From Acidobacteriota bacterium (GTDB taxonomy: Bacteria; Acidobacteriota; Terriglobia; Bryobacterales; Bryobacteraceae), in the NCBI GenBank assembly GCA_021788955.1, contig JAJYKC010000132.1, positions 1 through 6,794 on the forward strand: a stretch of DNA of 6,794 nt, written 5' to 3'. The stretch's first letter is position 1. Every line of letters starts with the position of its first letter. Both the position numbers and the translations under genes were made by a program. Below, piece after piece: positions 5,800 to 6,794 of this stretch. The notes under the pieces are model-generated. The model saw only the letters and a list, made by a program, of their open reading frames with translations. It did not search any database and had not been told where the DNA came from.

Positions 5800-6794
5800 A
5801 TGTTAAGATCTGCTACGTCGGAGGCTTGGTCGGTGTTTGCTCGCTTCGGTACCTGCGTCACCGCCGCCCTCACGGCTTAGCTCTTCGTTCTGCTGCTGTT
5901 GGTTCCGGCTTCCCTGCAAGCGCAGGTCCGGTCCGGGCAATTGAGCGGCACCGTCGCCGATAGCACCGGCGCCGTTGTCCCCAACGCCACCATCGTCCTC
6001 AAGGACCAGGCCACCAACGCCACCCGCCAGTCGGTGTCAAACTCCTCCGGCTTCTTTAACTTCTCGGCCGTCCAGCCCGGTACTTACACGGTCAGTGTCA
6101 GCGCGCCCGGCTTCAATATCTGGGAAGAGAGAGACATCGCCTTCACGCAGGCCGCCAGCCTCACGCTGCCTAACATCAAGCTCGAAGTCGCCAGCGCCAA
6201 GCAGACCGTCGAGGTAGTCTCCGCCGGCGAAGTCTCCGTCCCCACCGACACCGGTCAAACCAGCCAGACGCTCAATGAGCACATGATCAACGAACTCGCC
6301 ATCCAGGGCCGCGACGCCGCCGAGCTCATCAAGATCATGCCCGGCATGGCCATGGCTACCGGCCTCGGCCAGACCATGTTCTCCAGTCTTACGACCCAAA
6401 GTAACTCGGGCCCGATCGGCGCCTTCTCCGCCAACGGCACCCAGCCCAACGGCGGCATGACCATGACCATGGACGGCGCGAACTTGCTCGACCCCGGCAA
6501 CCAGGGCACCCAGACCTCGAACGTCAACCAGAATCAGATCGCCGAAGCCACCATCCTCACCACCGCCTTCGACGCCTCCTTCGCCAAGGGCCCGGTGACG
6601 ATGCAGTTCATCGGCAAGAGCGGCACGGCGCAGTTCCACGGCGACGCCTACCTCTACACCCGCAACGCCAACTTCAACGCCGAAGATTCTTTGCTCAAGG
6701 CCTCCGGCATCGCCAAGCCGTATGACTACTATTACTATCCCGGCGGCGACTTCGGCGGCCCGGTAGTTATTCCCGGTACGAGCTTAGATCGGAA
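5800..6794 (+). pseudogene. TonB-dependent receptor with N-terminal carboxypeptidase-regulatory-like domain; 5' part, interrupted by an in-frame TAG
   Basis: The first 331 codons of what is normally a protein of about 1000-1200 residues that imports large substrates such as oligosaccharides across the outer membrane; the window ends inside it. From ATG 5800 the frame reads 26 codons to TAG at 5878-5880. It then continues without a stop to the window end: LFVLLLLVPASLQAQ (signal-peptide core, likely cleavage after A41), then GQLSGTVADSTGAVVPNAT to about residue 130 (CarboxypepD_reg-like fold). TSQTLNEHMINELAIQGRDA begins the plug-like region, followed by NGTQPNGGMTMTMDGANLLD and FGGPVVIPGTSLDR. 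Codon use after the TAG is normal for a GC-rich gene, so the frame is real. No ATG or GTG lies between the TAG and the mature domain; TTG 5899 has no ribosome binding site and would remove most of the signal peptide. As read, no exported receptor could be made without readthrough. A sequencing error, a single nonsense mutation or stop-codon readthrough are all possible. If error, this is an ordinary complete gene start. Confidence 0.78.
5878..5880 (+). other. In-frame amber codon within the receptor signal peptide
   Basis: TAG as codon 27 interrupts a signal peptide that is otherwise continuous: TAALTA before it and LFVLLLLVPASLQAQ after it. One base change (for example from TGG or CAG) would restore an ordinary secreted-protein N-terminus. 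Confidence 0.8.

Noticed and set aside
6457..6477. ATGACCATGACCATGG resembling the lacZ alpha start used in cloning vectors
   Set aside because: It encodes MTMTMDG within the receptor's usual N.T..DG segment, in frame and surrounded by family sequence; not vector.
6037..6639. Minus-strand open frame of 200 codons opposite the receptor
   Set aside because: Gly/Asp/Val-rich shadow. The plus strand carries the carboxypeptidase-regulatory-like and plug segments of a receptor.

Overview
The window is high-GC DNA that most resembles an acidobacterium, probably of the Solibacter/Bryobacter group. Two gene families point there: a duplicated MacB/FtsX-type permease of the ADOP class (acidobacterial duplicated orphan permease), and the start of a large TonB-dependent receptor with an N-terminal carboxypeptidase-regulatory-like domain. 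This assignment rests on family recognition, not on a database search.

Layout. Positions 1-224 hold the C-terminal end of a membrane-anchored protein. Positions 358-1049 hold an intact type II toxin-antitoxin pair: a Phd/YefM-fold antitoxin and a VapC-type PIN-domain toxin, overlapping by 25 bases. Convergent to it on the minus strand is the 854-residue permease (1298-3862). Divergent from the permease, across 98 bases, is a membrane-anchored alpha/beta hydrolase (3961-4848). Positions 4965-5324 carry a decayed second copy of the toxin-antitoxin pair, in the same orientation as the intact one. A mostly gene-free, less GC-rich stretch follows and ends in a very good sigma-70-like promoter (TTGACA, 17 bases, TATCCT at 5622-5650), a leader of about 143 bases, and a TonB-dependent receptor gene (from 5800) that runs off the window end. 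The receptor frame is interrupted by an in-frame TAG inside its signal peptide.

How the parts relate. The permease and hydrolase lie between two directly oriented copies of one toxin-antitoxin locus. The downstream copy keeps both gene ends and the antitoxin-stop/toxin-start overlap. It has lost 72 bases of the antitoxin, a deletion whose ends coincide with an 8-base direct repeat still present in the intact copy, and it has lost most of the toxin middle. Most antitoxin differences between the copies are synonymous, so they diverged while functional before one decayed. The receptor and permease are typical large surface and inner-membrane proteins of acidobacteria, and nothing in the sequence links them functionally to the toxin-antitoxin pair.

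I see no CRISPR array, tRNA, rRNA, transposase or phage gene. The most interesting points are the intact and decayed toxin-antitoxin copies bracketing the permease/hydrolase segment, and the amber codon in the receptor signal peptide. I found no convincing evidence for a wholly new multi-gene system.
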